Shown here: piece after piece, positions 39,411-48,321 of the stretch
Layout of the letters: every line of letters begins with the position of its first letter
Numbering within the stretch: position 1 is the stretch's first letter
DNA from: Mycobacterium sp.
GTDB lineage: Bacteria > Actinomycetota > Actinomycetes > Mycobacteriales > Mycobacteriaceae
NCBI RefSeq assembly: GCF_002863225.1
Contig: NZ_PKEK01000050.1
Coordinates: forward strand, 62,001-126,000
Direction: 5' to 3'
DNA length: 64,000 nucleotides
Notes under the pieces: generated by a model
Database searches by the model: none
Seen by the model: the letters and a program-made list of their open reading frames with translations, nothing else
What the model was told of the DNA's origin: nothing
Translations under genes and position numbers: made by a program

Positions 39411-41189
39411 TCATTCGACCGGATCAGGCGCCCACCGCGGCCGGCGCGCTTCAGGCCGCTGCGGCCCACGCGCCGCGGCGAGCGCCAACGCCGCCTCACC
39501 GCTGATCGTCGTCAACGGTGGCGGCTGCCCCTTGCGCAGCGTCGCGATCAGCTCGCGATACGGGCCGATGAGATAGACGGTGTCGCCCGCCCGCAGCTGC
39601 GAGTTACGCCGCGGCCGTAGGCTCACCGGCCCTTCCGTCCGAGTGATCGCGATGACGCGGGTCTGCGTCGACATGTCGACCATCCGCAGCCCGTCGAGCT
39701 CGCTGCCCTCGGCCACCAGCATCGCGCCGATCATGAAGGACCGCTGCCCAACCCAGAACGTGCCCAACACCTTCAGGCCCATCGCGGCGCCGATGAACCA
39801 CGGGGCCGCCAGGTCCACGATCGAACGAACGTTTTCGAAGCCGAACTGCTGATTCACCGCGGCGCTGAGCGCACGGCCCTGCACGCGCAGCACGATCGGC
39901 TGCGTGGTGTCGGGACCCAGGATCTCCAACAACACGATGCCGGTGCGGATGTTCTCCATGTCGTCCTGGGTCATCACCGCCACGCCGCGGCAGCGGTCGA
40001 CGCGCGCGGCCTCCAGCGTCTGGCGCATTGTCGAGTCTCCGAAGATGACCGGCACATCCAGGTCGGCCAACGTGGACAGAAAGCGGTTGCTTTCGTCCTG
40101 CTCGATGACGACGACGTCGTAGCCGGCCACGGTCAGGTCCCTGACGACGCGAATTCCGGTCGCGCCCATGCCGACGACGACGACGTGGTCGCGCATTCGC
40201 CGCGCCCGCCGCAGGCCGGCGGTGTGCACGAAGCGGCGCGACAACAGCAGGTCGGCGACGATGGCCACCAGCACGGCGGTGATCATGACACCGCCGAACA
40301 TCAACCCGATGGCGAACAACCTCAGCACCGAGGACTGCGCCGCGAAGCTGAAGTCACCGAAGCCGACGCTGGTGATGGTCTCAGAGGTGAAATACAAAGC
40401 GTCGAGCCACGACATCTTCGGATGCACGTAGGTGAAGCGGACCAACGCCGTGGCACCGAACATGAGCACCAGGGTGAAGATGAACGACGGGAAGAGCAGT
40501 GGGTTGGCATCCTCACGCATGGCGCGCACCGCGTCGACGGCGTGCCGCACCCGGGACTGGCTCGCGCGCGTTGCCGTCGAGGGCGGCACCGTGATTCCGC
40601 GAGCCTCGAGTTCGTCCTTGACGCCGATCATCGAAGTCCAGTCACCCGGGTAGACCTTCTGATCGCGCCCCGGGCACGGCACGATGTCGCCGGGTACCGG
40701 TGCGTTCTTGCCGTGCACCACCGCCACCGGCGCCAAGTCCCCGTAGATGTCGCGCAGCGTTCCCGACTTCCGCGCCTCCGACCCCCAGACAACGAACTCC
40801 ATTCCCGCGGTCTCGAATTGGTGCGCGTTACGCGACAGCACCGCCTCGACGATGGACGGTGCGGCGAGATCGGCGACATTCAAAATGGCACCCGGGCCAC
40901 TGACCGCGTCGACCGCGTCACGCAGCACGTTGTCGGCAATACGCGCGACCACGCGCACGTTGGGGCTATATCTTCTTGCGAGCAGCGCGATTTCGAGATT
41001 GACCGCATCATTGGGTCCGGCACAGACGACGGCGCGTGCGCGGTGCACACCGGCACCCAGCAGATCGTCCGCGGACGTGATCCGGATGATCCGGGCACCG
41101 GCACCGCGGAGCTCGTCGATGATCGTGTTAGCCAGGGCGTCGTCACCGCAGACGATGATCTCGCGGTGGAACTGGAAAATTTCGCCCAT
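39411..41189 (-). CDS. Ion channel with cytoplasmic RCK domains on both sides of the pore
   Basis: 592 residues. Residues about 1-230 form a first NAD-binding RCK-type domain (IIVCGDDALANTIIDELRGA) plus a linker. Two or three membrane helices follow, with a pore loop SETITSVGFGDF (filter SVGFGD, near residue 274). A second RCK domain (VVVVGMGATGIRVVRDLTVA) and a TrkA-C-like end (SLRPRRNSQLRAGDTVYLIG) complete it. SVGFGD differs slightly from the TVGYGD of strict K+ channels, so selectivity is uncertain. Convergent with glnA, seven bases between stops. Confidence 0.88.
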   Translation of the reverse strand: MGEIFQFHREIIVCGDDALANTIIDELRGAGARIIRITSADDLLGAGVHRARAVVCAGPNDAVNLEIALLARRYSPNVRVVARIADNVLRDAVDAVSGPGAILNVADLAAPSIVEAVLSRNAHQFETAGMEFVVWGSEARKSGTLRDIYGDLAPVAVVHGKNAPVPGDIVPCPGRDQKVYPGDWTSMIGVKDELEARGITVPPSTATRASQSRVRHAVDAVRAMREDANPLLFPSFIFTLVLMFGATALVRFTYVHPKMSWLDALYFTSETITSVGFGDFSFAAQSSVLRLFAIGLMFGGVMITAVLVAIVADLLLSRRFVHTAGLRRARRMRDHVVVVGMGATGIRVVRDLTVAGYDVVVIEQDESNRFLSTLADLDVPVIFGDSTMRQTLEAARVDRCRGVAVMTQDDMENIRTGIVLLEILGPDTTQPIVLRVQGRALSAAVNQQFGFENVRSIVDLAAPWFIGAAMGLKVLGTFWVGQRSFMIGAMLVAEGSELDGLRMVDMSTQTRVIAITRTEGPVSLRPRRNSQLRAGDTVYLIGPYRELIATLRKGQPPPLTTISGEAALALAAARGPQRPEARRPRWAPDPVE

Positions 41190-41388
41190 GCTGCGGCAAC
41201 CACCTACGCTGAGATCGTCTGACCTCTATGACTATCGGCTACGGCGACGGAAAGCGCCACCTGGAACACCACCAACTCGACTGCGGCACAGGCGCGCTCG
41301 TAAAGGAAACGCATTCGACTCGGGTTCGTCACGCCGGAGAAATAGTCAGTGTGTAGCAGGCCCGGATGAGATCGCTTCGCACGGCAGT

Positions 41389-41691
41389 TCAGGTTGTGTC
41401 GTGAGCCAACCATTGATCGACGAGATCGGAGCATCGTCGCGACACCGTCTGCTCCATCTCGTCACGTCGCCGACGCCCACTATCGTCGTCATCGCCGCCT
41501 GCACTGACCGTGAGCCGGGCCACCTCGTCGAGTTGGTCGCGATCCAGCCCGAACTCGATCAAGGAGTCCGCGTCGCGGTACAGGTCGATCTCGTCCGGCA
41601 GTTCAGAGCGCGCCAGCAACACCGCCGCATTCTCCTCGCCGACTTCGAGCAGCATGGCCACCAGATTCGGCTTGCCGACCTTGCGGGTCAC
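41389..41691 (-). CDS. Small soluble protein coupled to an amidohydrolase
   Basis: 100 residues. GTG at 41691 overlaps the amidohydrolase TGA by four bases, the main reason for accepting it. The N-terminal two thirds are acidic and helical (VAMLLEVGEENAAVLLARSE, then EIDLYRDADSLIEFGLDRDQ), and the C-terminus contains a DDDD/RRRR stretch. No motif recognised. The remaining 199 bases between it and the channel gene hold nothing I can support. Confidence 0.6.
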   Translation of the reverse strand: MTRKVGKPNLVAMLLEVGEENAAVLLARSELPDEIDLYRDADSLIEFGLDRDQLDEVARLTVSAGGDDDDSGRRRRDEMEQTVSRRCSDLVDQWLAHDTT

Positions 41692-42881
41692 ACCGGTCGA
41701 CGGATCGAAAGCTCGAGCCCGTTGTCACGCATGACAGATCGGCACTGCTGCGGTGTGTAGTCGAAATTCTCCAGGTCCTTGATGTAGGCCGCGGGGTCGG
41801 CGAGGCCTTCGACGTGGGGGAAATCCGAACCCATGATTATCTGCTTCTCGCCCAGCAGCCGCAGCAGGCTGGCGAGTTCGTCTTCGTAGAACGGCGACAC
41901 CCACACGTGTCGTTTGAAGGTTTCGCGCGGATCTTCCTGATAGATCTGCGGAATCTGACCGTAGGACTTGGTCAGCTTCTCGAAGAGATGGAACACCCAG
42001 TCCGAGCCGCTCTCGATCGAAGCCATCCGCAAATTCGGGAAGCGTAGGAACAGCCCGTTGTGCAGATGGTTGGCGAAAGTGTCCTGCAGCGCGTTGCCGG
42101 AGAACAAGCTACGAAAGCCGAGAAGCGCCTGAAAGGACATCATGTAGTCCGATTCACCCCACGCCGGCATGAATTTCGAGTAGTACGTCTCACCCGAGTG
42201 GTAGCACAGCGTGATGCCGGAATCGTTGACCAGTTGCCAGAATTCGTCGAACATCGGGTCGCCGGGCGGGCGCATTCCGACAGCGGTCGTGATCGGCCCG
42301 GGGATCATGACGACAAAGCGCGCGTCGTGTTCCAGCGCCCACTCGAGTTCGCGGACCGCTTCGTCCGGCTTGCACAGGGTGATGTACGGCGCAGCGAAAA
42401 TCCTTTCCCGGTAGGCGAATCCCCAATCCTCTTCCATCCAGCGGTTGAAGGCGCGAAATGTCGCGACCGTCGCGTCCAGGTCCGGCAGCAGCGCCTGTTC
42501 CATCCCGACCCCGAGGGTCGGCAGGAGGATGCAGCCCGCCATCCCCTGCTCGTCCATCAATGCCAGTCGCGCGTCGCGGTCTCGATACGCCAGGGGTATC
42601 GGCTCCAGATCACCGAAAAGTGCATTCAGATCAGCACCTCTCGGGTTGCGGCCCCGGAAGTACTCGTCGAGGGCACCGGGCTTACCGACCGGGTCGAACG
42701 TCGGGTTCGGAATGAACCTGTTGACCCTGCCGCCTACGAGAAGACGTTGCCTGCCATCGAGCTCGGCCCACTGGATCGCCCGCTTTTTGAACTGCCGGTC
42801 GATGTGGCGGGTGAACGCGTCGAGGGCCTCGTAATAGTGGTTGTCGCAGTCGAAGAACTGAAAGGGAAGTTGGTTCGTCAT
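41688..42881 (-). CDS. Amidohydrolase-2 family metal-dependent hydrolase
   Basis: 397 residues. It starts with QFFDCDNHYYEALDAF, where DCDNHYYE is the variant metal-binding start (DxDxHxxE) of the amidohydrolase-2 family. A Gly/His strand CYHSGETYYSKF, the RFPNLRMASIESGSDW segment and the late SDFPHVEG aspartate follow. Members act as decarboxylases or hydrolases in aromatic and sterol-like catabolism. Third gene of the 46001-to-41389 operon; two other paralogs are encoded at 45135 and 54407. Confidence 0.87.
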   Translation of the reverse strand: MTNQLPFQFFDCDNHYYEALDAFTRHIDRQFKKRAIQWAELDGRQRLLVGGRVNRFIPNPTFDPVGKPGALDEYFRGRNPRGADLNALFGDLEPIPLAYRDRDARLALMDEQGMAGCILLPTLGVGMEQALLPDLDATVATFRAFNRWMEEDWGFAYRERIFAAPYITLCKPDEAVRELEWALEHDARFVVMIPGPITTAVGMRPPGDPMFDEFWQLVNDSGITLCYHSGETYYSKFMPAWGESDYMMSFQALLGFRSLFSGNALQDTFANHLHNGLFLRFPNLRMASIESGSDWVFHLFEKLTKSYGQIPQIYQEDPRETFKRHVWVSPFYEDELASLLRLLGEKQIIMGSDFPHVEGLADPAAYIKDLENFDYTPQQCRSVMRDNGLELSIRRPV

Positions 42882-42914
42882 CGCGGAGAGTGTCCTTTCT
42901 GTGCGACGTAGGTA

Positions 42915-45131
42915 TCAGTTGCGTGGCAAGCCGAGAACCATCGATGCAATGACAGTCAGCTGAATTTCGGGCGTACCACCGCCGATGAGTTCGGCCGGCG
43001 TATCGAAATACGGCTGGACGACGGCCGGTTCGGACTTTTCCAACATCGCAGCGCGGCCGGTCAGACTCAGTGTCGCGGTCCACGCACGGCGCAACTGCAT
43101 GACCATCGCGTACTTGGCGATGCTGGAAGTCGGGCCGGGCCCCTGCCCCTCGACCAGCCGGAGGGTTTCGCGAAGCACCAGAGCTTTGATCGCCGTGCTG
43201 TAGGACTCGACGTCGCCCAGTGCCAGCAGCGCGGCGTCCTGGTCTGGCCCGACCGTCTCAGCAACTGCGCGAAGCACTTCGGCACGATCGATGCTGACGT
43301 AGTTTCCGATGGCCGTGCGTTCGACCGCCATCGTCGCCACCGCCAGGCTCCACCCGTCGTCGGGGTCACCCACGAGCATGTCGTCGGGCACGAACACGTC
43401 GGAGAAGAACACCTCGTTGAACTCGAAGCGTCCACTGGCCTGTTTGATCGGCGAGACCTCGATCCCCGGTGACGCCATGTCGATCAGGAAGTAACCGATG
43501 CCTCGGTGCTTCTTGGCCGCGGGATCCGTTCGCGCCAGCAGAGCTCCGAACTCGGCCTGATGCGCCATCGACGTCCAGATCTTGTGCCCGTTGATCAGCC
43601 ATCCGCCGTCGACTCTGGTGGCCCGGGTGGACAGCGACGCCAGATCTGATCCGGCGCCGGGTTCACTGAACAGCTGGCACCAGGGCTGCACACCGCGCAC
43701 GATCGGCCACGCGAATCGCTCACGCTGCAGATCGGAGCCGCTGTGCAGAATCGTCGGCAGGATCCATTCCGCGATGCCGAGCGACGGCCGGACCAAGTCA
43801 GGCCGCTTGCCGAATTCGTCGGCGATGATCACCTGCTGCACGGCCGAGGCGTCAACACCCCACGGCGCGGGCAGATTCGGCGCCACCAGTCCACGTCGTG
43901 CGAGCAGGTCGCGCTGCGCCCCGACGGCGAGTCCGGGTGTCCTGACGTCGCCTGAATAGGGATCATTGGCTAGACCGAGTGCCTCGTCCAGCGTGGTCGC
44001 CACCTTCGCGCGAAAGTCCGACTCGATGTCGCCCAGGTTGATTGTGGTGGAACGTTTTTGGGTGCACGCCAGCTCTCCCGCCTCCCGAGCCCAACGGGTG
44101 ACCGGGCCCAGCGACGCCGCCAGGCTGGTGGCGCGGCGCCAGTACAGATGGGTGTCGTGCTCCCAGGTATAGCCGATCGCCCCGAACATCAGCATGGCGT
44201 CGAGTACCAAGCCGGGCGCTGCACCCACCGCCACAACGGCGGCCGAGGCCGCCGCGAGGCGTTGTTGCTCGATGACGTCGCCGTCAGCACGGACCGCGTC
44301 CCAGGCGGCCGATGCCGACAGCTCGGCGTTCACCAGCAGCACGGCCGCTTTGTGCTGAAGCGCCTGAAATGAGCCGACCGGTCGGCCGAATTGCTCACGC
44401 GTGCGGATGTATTCGATCGCATCCGAGGAGCAGCGGCGCACCGCCCCAGCGGCTGCGCACGCAGCCAGGGCCACCACCACGCAGCGAGCCCGCTCCCCTG
44501 GGATCCCGGATATTTCGGCACTGTCGGGCACGACGTGGTCGGCGAGCTCGACGACGCCCACGTCCGTGCACAGATCGGTGCCTTGCTGCGCTGTGACTGT
44601 CACACCATTACCCGGCGTGACCACGAACCATCGTCGGCTACCGTCAGCGGCCTGAGCGGGCAGCAGAATACGTTGCGCTGCACAGACTCCCAACACCGAT
44701 TCCGACGCACCGTCCAGCCGCCACGAACCTCCTTCGCCCACAGCGCGGACGTCGCAGTCTTCGGGCAGCACGACGACCGCCGTCGCTCCCGCGGCGAGCT
44801 CTGCCAGCAGCGGCTTGACCGATGCATCGGCGAGATTCGCCACGGCACTTGCCGTGATCGTGCTCAGCACCGGACCGGGCAGCAGGGCTGCCGCAGCCGC
44901 CTCGACGACGCAGGCGGTGTCGGCCAGCGTGCCGTCCTGGCCACCGACGTGTCCCGGCAGGTGCACCGCGTGGAAGCCGTTGTCGACGAATTCCTGCCAC
45001 CACGAGGGGATCTCGCCGGCCGAGATGGAGCCGAAGGCGGCTCGGGTCGCGTCGATCGGCGCGCGGCGCGCGGCGAAACGGCTCACGGCGTCGACGAGTT
45101 GCTCCTGCTCGACGGTGATAGCCAGGGTCAT
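42915..45131 (-). CDS. Fused double-domain acyl-CoA dehydrogenase (FadE34-like)
   Basis: 738 residues with two acyl-CoA dehydrogenase domains in one chain: about 1-365 (including VRTREQFGRPVGSFQALQH-like helix IRTREQFGRPVGSFQ and IGYTWEHDTHLYWRRATS) and about 370-738 (CQLFSEPGAGSDLASLSTRA, INGHKIWTSMAHQ, C-terminal IGGGTPEIQLTVIASMVLGL). In M. tuberculosis fused FadE34/ChsE3 acts on sterol side-chain CoA esters. Only the second domain shows the full FAD-binding motifs. Second gene of an operon, three bases downstream of an amidohydrolase. Confidence 0.9.
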   Translation of the reverse strand: MTLAITVEQEQLVDAVSRFAARRAPIDATRAAFGSISAGEIPSWWQEFVDNGFHAVHLPGHVGGQDGTLADTACVVEAAAAALLPGPVLSTITASAVANLADASVKPLLAELAAGATAVVVLPEDCDVRAVGEGGSWRLDGASESVLGVCAAQRILLPAQAADGSRRWFVVTPGNGVTVTAQQGTDLCTDVGVVELADHVVPDSAEISGIPGERARCVVVALAACAAAGAVRRCSSDAIEYIRTREQFGRPVGSFQALQHKAAVLLVNAELSASAAWDAVRADGDVIEQQRLAAASAAVVAVGAAPGLVLDAMLMFGAIGYTWEHDTHLYWRRATSLAASLGPVTRWAREAGELACTQKRSTTINLGDIESDFRAKVATTLDEALGLANDPYSGDVRTPGLAVGAQRDLLARRGLVAPNLPAPWGVDASAVQQVIIADEFGKRPDLVRPSLGIAEWILPTILHSGSDLQRERFAWPIVRGVQPWCQLFSEPGAGSDLASLSTRATRVDGGWLINGHKIWTSMAHQAEFGALLARTDPAAKKHRGIGYFLIDMASPGIEVSPIKQASGRFEFNEVFFSDVFVPDDMLVGDPDDGWSLAVATMAVERTAIGNYVSIDRAEVLRAVAETVGPDQDAALLALGDVESYSTAIKALVLRETLRLVEGQGPGPTSSIAKYAMVMQLRRAWTATLSLTGRAAMLEKSEPAVVQPYFDTPAELIGGGTPEIQLTVIASMVLGLPRN

Positions 45132-45134
45132 CGA

Positions 45135-46001
45135 TCAGCCCTCGAGCCCGAGGATCCGGGCTGCGTTGCCGTACAGGAATTTCGGCCAGACGTCGTCCTT
45201 CAGCGGGACATTGGGCAGGTCGCGGAAGATCCGCTCCAGGGAGAGTCCCATCGGAAAGTATCCGGCGTAGAGGATCTTGTCGGCGCCACGGGTATTCGCG
45301 TAGTCGATGATGGCCTTCGGGTAGTACTTGGGCGCGAACGCCGACGTCGAGTAATAGAGGTTGGGCCATTTCAGCATGAGCTTGACGGCGAGGTCCTCCC
45401 ACGGCTCGCAACCGTGGCGGGTGACGAACACCAAGTCAGGAAAGTCGAACATCACCACGTCGATGCGTGAGACGTCCTGGCACGCGAAAGGGACACGCGG
45501 ACCGGGGATTCCTGCGCACACGAAGATCGGGAGACCCAGCTCGACGCAGGTCGCGTAAATGGGATACATCTTCGGGTCGTCGATGGGCACCTGGGGAAAG
45601 GTTCCGGCGGGGAACACCGACGTCGCGCGAATACCGAACTGCTCGTAGTCGCGACGGATCGCGTTCACCGAACCCATGACGTCGTTGGGGTCGACCAGCG
45701 CACCCGAGGGTACGAAGCGATCCGGGAAGGTCTTCAGCGCCAGCTGCGCAGAATCTTCGCCGACCCCGATCATGGCCTTTTCGATGCCGAATCGGTCCAT
45801 CTGCTGAAGCAACAGCGACACCGGGTCGTCCGTCGGAAGGCCTTGCGGGACGTCTTTGAACATGTACTCGACCGGGAACTCGAAGTCCTCTTTGGATTCG
45901 CGGTCTTTGGTCTGCTTCCGGATGAAGTCGTACTGGGCGGAACCCTCGTGCGGGAACCCGATCATCGTGTCGATCACGGGCAGACCCACCGGTCCGGGCA
46001 T
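45135..46001 (-). CDS. Amidohydrolase-2 family metal-dependent hydrolase
   Basis: 288 residues from ATG at 46001, preceded by CGGAGGACTCC. It lacks the early H-x-H but keeps the family scaffold: PVIDTMIGFPHEG, then RFVPSGALVDPNDVMG, PIFVCAGIPGPRVPF, LVFVTRHGCEPWEDLAV and a late ILYAGYFPMGLS where a metal-binding Asp is normally found. Loss of metal-site residues may mean altered chemistry. First gene of the operon, facing the TetR gene at 46181 across a 179-base region with several dyads. Confidence 0.85.
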   Translation of the reverse strand: MPGPVGLPVIDTMIGFPHEGSAQYDFIRKQTKDRESKEDFEFPVEYMFKDVPQGLPTDDPVSLLLQQMDRFGIEKAMIGVGEDSAQLALKTFPDRFVPSGALVDPNDVMGSVNAIRRDYEQFGIRATSVFPAGTFPQVPIDDPKMYPIYATCVELGLPIFVCAGIPGPRVPFACQDVSRIDVVMFDFPDLVFVTRHGCEPWEDLAVKLMLKWPNLYYSTSAFAPKYYPKAIIDYANTRGADKILYAGYFPMGLSLERIFRDLPNVPLKDDVWPKFLYGNAARILGLEG

Positions 46002-46044
46002 GGAGTCCTCCGATCGCACTGACTTACCGCGGGCACACTGTGCG

Positions 46045-46067
46045 GAACCAATATTGAAACACGGTTC
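46045..46067. promoter_or_regulatory. GAACC...GGTTC dyad before the amidohydrolase/FadE operon
   Basis: GAACC (46045-46049) and GGTTC (46063-46067) are inverted arms with a 13-base AT-rich centre (containing AATATTG). It lies 44 to 66 bases upstream of the operon's first start, a natural site for the divergent TetR repressor. Role inferred. Confidence 0.45.
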
Positions 46068-46102
46068 TACTAAAGTCAAGATGGCAAAACAGCTCTAGCT
46101 GG

Positions 46103-46133
46103 GATAATATTGCCGCACTCTTCAGCAGTGCGG
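46103..46133 (+). promoter_or_regulatory. Promoter -10 and hairpin in the TetR gene leader
   Basis: GATAAT at 46103-46108 is a near-consensus -10 element for the TetR gene. Transcription would begin about 46115, inside CCGCACT-CTTCAGC-AGTGCGG (46113-46133), a perfect 7-bp inverted repeat. The repeat may be an operator overlapping the start site or a 5' hairpin in the mRNA. Confidence 0.5.
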
Positions 46134-46140
46134 ATCTGAT

Positions 46141-46155
46141 GAGAAACATGTTCTC
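46141..46155. promoter_or_regulatory. Near-palindrome GAGAAACATGTTCTC in TetR leader
   Basis: The 15-base element GAGAAACATGTTCTC is an almost perfect dyad around CATG (one extra A). It is 26 bases upstream of the TetR start, overlapping a poor alternative ATG at 46148, and could be an operator half of the same regulator. Confidence 0.4.
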
Positions 46156-46180
46156 TCTGTACGAGCAGGAGGTCGGGGCC

Positions 46181-46801
46181 ATGAACATTCCTGCCGCGCG
46201 GCCCGAGACCGCCGTCCTCGCCTTGACAGACATGAACAGCCGTCAACTGCTACGGCGAGCCAAGATCATCGAAGCCGTCATCGATCTCATCGCGGACGTC
46301 GGCGCCGACGCTGTACAGATGCGCGACGTGTCCAAGCGATCCGGCGTGGCACTGGCCACCCTCTACCGCTATTTCAACTCCAAGGACTATCTACTCGCCG
46401 CAGCACTCGAGGATTGGCAGAAGCGACTGACCCGCCGCATTCTCGCCTCACGCGCCGGCGCCCCCGAACAACAGGACCCACTGCCCGGCGTGCTCGACTA
46501 CCTGCGGCGCGCCCAGCGAGCGTTTCACCGGAACCCCAACATGACCGCGCTGATGTTCCAGATGACGACGTCGGTCGATCGCCAGGCCGTCACGACGATC
46601 GACCACATGAACCGCACCAACACGGAGCTGTTCAACAGGCTGCTGGAAGGTGTTGCACCCGACGATGTTCCGAACATCACCTTCGGGCTCAACGCCGTAT
46701 TGAGCAGTTCACTCGCCGCGGTGCTGGCGGGCATGATGACGTTGGAGGAGTCGCTGGGCCGGGTGGAGTGGGTCGCACGCGTGCTGCTTGCCGATCGGTA
46801 A
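46181..46801 (+). CDS. TetR-family regulator (KstR-like)
   Basis: 206 residues from ATG at 46181, which has CAGGAGG upstream; the earlier ATG 46139 lies in the dyad region. Helix-turn-helix: AVQMRDVSKRSGVALATLYR then YFNSKDYLLAAALEDW. The ligand-binding domain (AFHRNPNMTALMFQM, TFGLNAVLSSSLAAVLAGMM) resembles KstR-type regulators, which sense sterol or acyl-CoA intermediates. Its position opposite the amidohydrolase/FadE operon implies control of that operon. Confidence 0.88.
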   Translation: MNIPAARPETAVLALTDMNSRQLLRRAKIIEAVIDLIADVGADAVQMRDVSKRSGVALATLYRYFNSKDYLLAAALEDWQKRLTRRILASRAGAPEQQDPLPGVLDYLRRAQRAFHRNPNMTALMFQMTTSVDRQAVTTIDHMNRTNTELFNRLLEGVAPDDVPNITFGLNAVLSSSLAAVLAGMMTLEESLGRVEWVARVLLADR

Positions 46802-46876
46802 CTGCCGGATCACCGCGCCGGCCGGCGTCGCGGCTCTGTCAGCCTTACCTTGCCGAGGCTCGGCCGGGACCGTGCC

Positions 46877-47101
46877 TCACTTGATGCCGAGCTGATTGCA
46901 CTCCAGAACGAACAGTTCGGTCGGCGGATCCGTTCCGTGACGATGCAGTTCCTGGCCCTCGGTGGTCGAGTAGAAATGATCCGATTGGGCTTTGACGCAG
47001 CGCTCGAGCTTCTTGTGGCCGGAGTTGTACCAGGCCCACACCACCGACACGACGACGACCACCGTCACGGCTACCGGGAGGAAGGCGGCTCGTCTTCTCA
47101 T
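46877..47101 (-). CDS. Small single-pass membrane protein
   Basis: 74 residues. One transmembrane helix (FLPVAVTVVVVVSVVWAWY) after MRRRAA, then a short extracytoplasmic domain with two cysteines (ERCVKAQ and LECNQLG), which could pair. Ends LGIK. Unknown function. Seven bases downstream of the glycosylase gene, so co-transcription is likely. Confidence 0.7.
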   Translation of the reverse strand: MRRRAAFLPVAVTVVVVVSVVWAWYNSGHKKLERCVKAQSDHFYSTTEGQELHRHGTDPPTELFVLECNQLGIK

Positions 47102-47108
47102 GTCGTCG

Positions 47109-47675
47109 TCAAGGATACCCGGGCGACGGAAGCGCCTGACGCAGCTCGCTGTATGCGTCGACGAGTTGGTCGAGCGAGAACCCGATGTTCAAACCGCTCG
47201 GATTTGGCAGCACCCATGCTTGGGTTCCGGCGAAGCCCGGCTGATAGCGACCCCAGGCGACATCCGATGTGCCGAGCATGCAAGCCAGCGCTCGCTTGCC
47301 CAGGAAAGCGATCGCCCGCGGCGCGTAGCAGCGAATCTTCGCCTCGAATTCGGGTTGCGCGCTTCGGAACTCAGCGGGCGAGACCTCACTGGCCGCCCGC
47401 GTGGGTCGCCTGACCACCGCAGTGACCCCGCACCCGTAGTCGAGTAGCCGATGCTGATCGGCGGGCTGAAGGCGAACATCGGTGAAGCCGGCCAGGTGCA
47501 GCACCGGCCAGAAACGGTTGTTGCGGTGCGAGAAGTTGTAGCCGTCGTGGACCGCGCTGGCGGCGAGATTCAGACCGCAGAAGACCACATCGAGTCCATC
47601 GGCCAGGATGTCCGGCTCGAACTCATCCACGGACGTGCGCTTGTTTAGCATCGGACATGTTGCCGCGGTGGGCAT
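47109..47675 (-). CDS. Mismatch-specific uracil/thymine DNA glycosylase (Mug type)
   Basis: 188 residues; ATG at 47651 would give 180 and is an equally weak start. Motif 1 VVFCGLNLAASAVHDG and motif 2 PNPSGLNIGFS, separated by FWPVLHLAGF, are the family features. Mug proteins remove U or T mispaired with G, and also ethenocytosine. The catalytic Asn of motif 1 (GLN) is present. The usual P-G of GLNPG reads L-A, a family variant to note. Cytoplasmic DNA-repair enzyme. Confidence 0.85.
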   Translation of the reverse strand: MPTAATCPMLNKRTSVDEFEPDILADGLDVVFCGLNLAASAVHDGYNFSHRNNRFWPVLHLAGFTDVRLQPADQHRLLDYGCGVTAVVRRPTRAASEVSPAEFRSAQPEFEAKIRCYAPRAIAFLGKRALACMLGTSDVAWGRYQPGFAGTQAWVLPNPSGLNIGFSLDQLVDAYSELRQALPSPGYP

Positions 47676-47746
47676 TTCGAGCTGCTATGACCGCGGCCCG
47701 AGTGCGAGCCGGGTGCATCAGAAGATCGCGTCGGCCATCAGCGCGG

Positions 47747-48205
47747 CTAACGCTCGACCCAGTCCCACACCGACATATCGCCGCGCGGGTAGTCCATGCA
47801 CACGTCAGTCGCCTTGGCGACCACGCCCTTGTTGTGGAAGAAAATCTTGGCCCAGTTGCCCCAATGAGTGGCGACTTGTTCGTAATAGACGTTGGTAGCG
47901 GTGTTCTCGGAGTACTGCCGCCTCCCGGCCGGGTCGAGCGAGAAAAACCAGTGGATTCGATCGACCGCGGCCTGCTGCACATCCGCTGGACGGTGGCTCT
48001 TGTCGACCATGTAGCGGTCGAAATACACCGGGCTCGTGTCGCGAGCACCGGCCAGATACTGCTCGGCGTCACAAGTGGTAGCGATGATGCGGTGGGGTAT
48101 TGGGAAATCCTCTGTCGAGTCCGCCACGGCCGGCGCAGCGAATAGCGTTGCGACAACGGCTGATAGTGGCAACCAGGTTGCAACCCGACGAACCATCTGC
48201 ACCAC
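47747..48205 (-). CDS. Secreted protein of mycobacterial DUF5078 type
   Basis: 152 residues from GTG at 48205, with GGAGGGTCG five bases upstream; ATG 48196 would be too far from it. Signal peptide: [19 protein letters not shown] with cleavage near PAVA. The mature domain is aromatic-rich ([52 protein letters not shown]) with two cysteines. The pattern fits mycobacterial DUF5078 proteins, whose role is unknown; assignment is from pattern memory. Confidence 0.82.
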   Translation of the reverse strand: MVQMVRRVATWLPLSAVVATLFAAPAVADSTEDFPIPHRIIATTCDAEQYLAGARDTSPVYFDRYMVDKSHRPADVQQAAVDRIHWFFSLDPAGRRQYSENTATNVYYEQVATHWGNWAKIFFHNKGVVAKATDVCMDYPRGDMSVWDWVER

Positions 48206-48275
48206 CGACCCTCCATGGCTGTCAACGTGACGATGCTTGGAGCCACAACTGCGGGCCGAGATGAATTATTTCCGA

Positions 48276-48296
48276 ACGGCGGAATCGAGCCGCCGT
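48276..48296. terminator. Hairpin terminator-like dyad
   Basis: ACGGCGG and CCGCCGT are perfect arms around AATCGAG. It lies 26 bases beyond the stop of the 48322-48843 gene (minus strand) and before the start of the DUF5078-like gene, consistent with transcription termination between two same-strand genes. Confidence 0.55.
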
Positions 48297-48321
48297 GACG
48301 CCCTTTGAGACGGTCTGGACG

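Noticed and set aside
41204..41434. 76-residue minus-strand frame next to the channel gene
   Set aside because: No ribosome site, overlaps the better supported coupled gene, and the composition is unlike its neighbours.
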